DNA from: JBJXFE01 sp046153875
Lineage (GTDB): Bacteria > Planctomycetota > Phycisphaerae > Phycisphaerales > UBA1924
Assembly: GCA_046153875.1 (NCBI GenBank)
Contig: JBJXFE010000037.1
Span: 1-15,071 of the forward strand
Reading direction: 5' to 3'
Length of the DNA: 15,071 nucleotides
Shown: positions 14,119 through 15,071 of the stretch, piece after piece
Numbering within the stretch: the first letter of the stretch is position 1
How the letters are laid out: the number at the start of each line of letters is the position of its first letter
The notes under the pieces: generated by a model
Told to the model about the DNA's origin: nothing
What the model saw: only the letters and a program-made list of their open reading frames with translations
The model's database searches: none
Position numbers and translations under genes: made by a program

Positions 14119-14886
14119 TCAGACCGCCGGTTTCTGGAAGAACAGCGACCCGAACGTGTACCGGGCGTCGGGCCGACGCCGGTCGAGGGCGAACCGCAGC
14201 CCGTTGTCCGAGAACTCCCCTCCGCTCGCGAGCGGCAGGCCGATCGCCTGGCGCAGCGCGGCGACATGGACGGGCGTGTGCAGGGGTTGCTCGGTCGGGG
14301 CGTCCACGCCGAAATCGAAGGTGACGCACATCAGCCCGCCGGGCTTGAGCAGGTCGGCCATGCGCGAGGCCACGCGGCGCTGCGCCTCCCCCGGGATGTG
14401 CTCGAGGACGCAGAAGCTGTAGACGCGGTCGAACCCGCCGGACGCGCCGAAGGCCTCGGGCCCGGACCGGTCCGAGGCGAGGTTGGTCGTCCGGGCATCC
14501 ACGGCCAGCTTCCGTCTCAGGGTGATCTCGTTGGTCCGGGCGGTCAGGTTCGCGTCGATGTCCAGGCACACGACGGTGTCGCCCAGCTCCGCGAGCATGA
14601 ACACGGGGAGGGTCATCGCGCCGCCGACGTCGAGCACCGTGAACTTCTCGCCGCTCTTGCGGGCGGCGCGCGAAGCGCCGGTGTACGCCAGCCCGCGTGC
14701 ATACTCCCAGAGCTTGTGGCGGCGGACGTACCAGCGGCGTTTCACCGCGCCGTTCACGCCCAGCGCCTCGCCCCGCAGCAGCCAGCTCCACACCCAGCGT
14801 TTGAGTTCGCGGTGCGTGGGGGCGACCTCGGGCCGGCGCAGGTGGGCGTAGTCGATCGTGGTGTTGAGGGCTGTGGGCAGCGTCAT
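14119..14886 (-). CDS. class I SAM-dependent methyltransferase
   Basis: A 255-aa protein with a Rossmann-type methyltransferase core. VLDVGGA at residues 84-90 is motif I (SAM binding), VVCLDID at 105-111 carries the acidic residue that contacts the ribose, FDRVYSFCVLEHI at 152-164 is the motif IV region, and LLKPGGLMCVTFDFG at 179-193 is the post-motif region of the methyltransferase 11/25 type. The Trp- and Arg-rich N-terminal 75 residues are not recognised. The start is ATG (complement of 14884-14886) with GGAG about 8 nt upstream; the longer open frame back to 14994 is the antiparallel reading of the preceding gene. The ATG overlaps the stop of the glycosyltransferase (ATGA), so the two are translationally coupled. 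The neighbour suggests a substrate in surface-glycan or lipid-linked sugar synthesis, but the sequence does not fix it. Confidence 0.88.
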   Translation of the reverse strand: MTLPTALNTTIDYAHLRRPEVAPTHRELKRWVWSWLLRGEALGVNGAVKRRWYVRRHKLWEYARGLAYTGASRAARKSGEKFTVLDVGGAMTLPVFMLAELGDTVVCLDIDANLTARTNEITLRRKLAVDARTTNLASDRSGPEAFGASGGFDRVYSFCVLEHIPGEAQRRVASRMADLLKPGGLMCVTFDFGVDAPTEQPLHTPVHVAALRQAIGLPLASGGEFSDNGLRFALDRRRPDARYTFGSLFFQKPAV

Positions 14887-15071
14887 GCGCGTCGCTCCGC
14901 CGTGTTCGTCAGCTCGATCAGCGCGATGTGCTTGGCCAGGACGTACGCGGCCATCGATCCCGCGGCCAGCCAGCCGGGCCACCCGTCGCGCCACGCCTGC
15001 TTGAGCACGAGCTGCTTGAGGAACGCCCCGGTCGGCGAAGCGAGCAGGCTGAGCACACGCCCGCGACGGCC
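14883..15071 (-). CDS. glycosyltransferase family 2, C-terminal part (runs off the window)
   Basis: On the - strand, the frame starting exactly at 15071 is open for 62 codons to a TGA at 14883-14885. Its residues include RVLSLLASPTGAFLKQLVLK, then QAWRDGWPGWLAAGSMAAYV and LAKHIALIEL. This pattern (a segment ending in phi-K-x-phi-phi-phi-K, DGWPG, then a helix with K-H/Y and a Glu) is the usual C-terminus of WaaE/KdtX-like family 2 glycosyltransferases, which add sugars in lipopolysaccharide core or related glycans; the tail packs against the membrane. The catalytic GT-A domain lies right of the window. The stop overlaps the methyltransferase start by ATGA, implying one operon. Confidence 0.75.
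   Translation of the reverse strand, partial: GRRGRVLSLLASPTGAFLKQLVLKQAWRDGWPGWLAAGSMAAYVLAKHIALIELTNTAERRA

Noticed and set aside
14887..14994. N-terminal extension of the methyltransferase to 14994
   Set aside because: This stretch codes for the glycosyltransferase C-terminus in another frame; the ATG at 14886 has a ribosome-binding site and an ATGA overlap.

Overview
The window looks like a high-GC planctomycete chromosome, most likely from the Phycisphaerae. Three things point there. One secreted protein ends in a PEP-CTERM-type sorting signal with the variant core PLPSA. A pseudopilin-like protein has the FTLIELLVVIAIIALLIG start and an H-X9-D(G) type motif common in that phylum. The housekeeping proteins (NuoF, UbiX, DnaE) have an atypical style, with in-frame repeat insertions in DnaE. 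This assignment is by inference; there is no rRNA or other marker in the window.

Layout. (1) 1-5239, an accessory block on the + strand. It holds the last codons and right end of an IS5-type transposase, directly abutting the remnant of an Mrr-type restriction endonuclease that has lost its N-terminus. A tight three-gene cluster with its own promoter follows: a 131-aa protein with a ubiquitin/ThiS/MoaD-like C-terminal half ending in Gly-Gly, a 1089-aa DUF4132 protein starting 3 nt later, and an unrecognised 204-aa protein starting 10 nt after that. (2) 5194-11700, core metabolism and replication: nuoF (-), ubiX (+) and a long dnaE (-), with overlapping convergent 3' ends. dnaE carries three in-frame insertions of an AGAGACGG-type 8-nt repeat, two of them as inverted arms able to fold into long hairpins. 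(3) 11872-13113: a PEP-CTERM secreted protein with a well-formed promoter and terminator, then a small single-pass membrane protein. (4) 13117-15071 on the - strand: a pseudopilin-like protein with its own promoter, then (further right) a SAM methyltransferase translationally coupled to a family 2 glycosyltransferase that runs off the window, suggesting a surface-glycan locus.

Most notable is the pairing of a diglycine-ending ubiquitin-like protein with a DUF4132 protein in what looks like one transcription unit, next to a defence-gene remnant. I do not know of a described system with this pairing, but no E1, E2 or JAB peptidase gene is visible here, so any conjugation or sulfur-carrier role is a hypothesis. 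Second is the repeat element that has entered dnaE three times while keeping one reading frame. Several start codons lie 6 nt after a plausible -10 box with no ribosome-binding site, suggesting leaderless transcripts.
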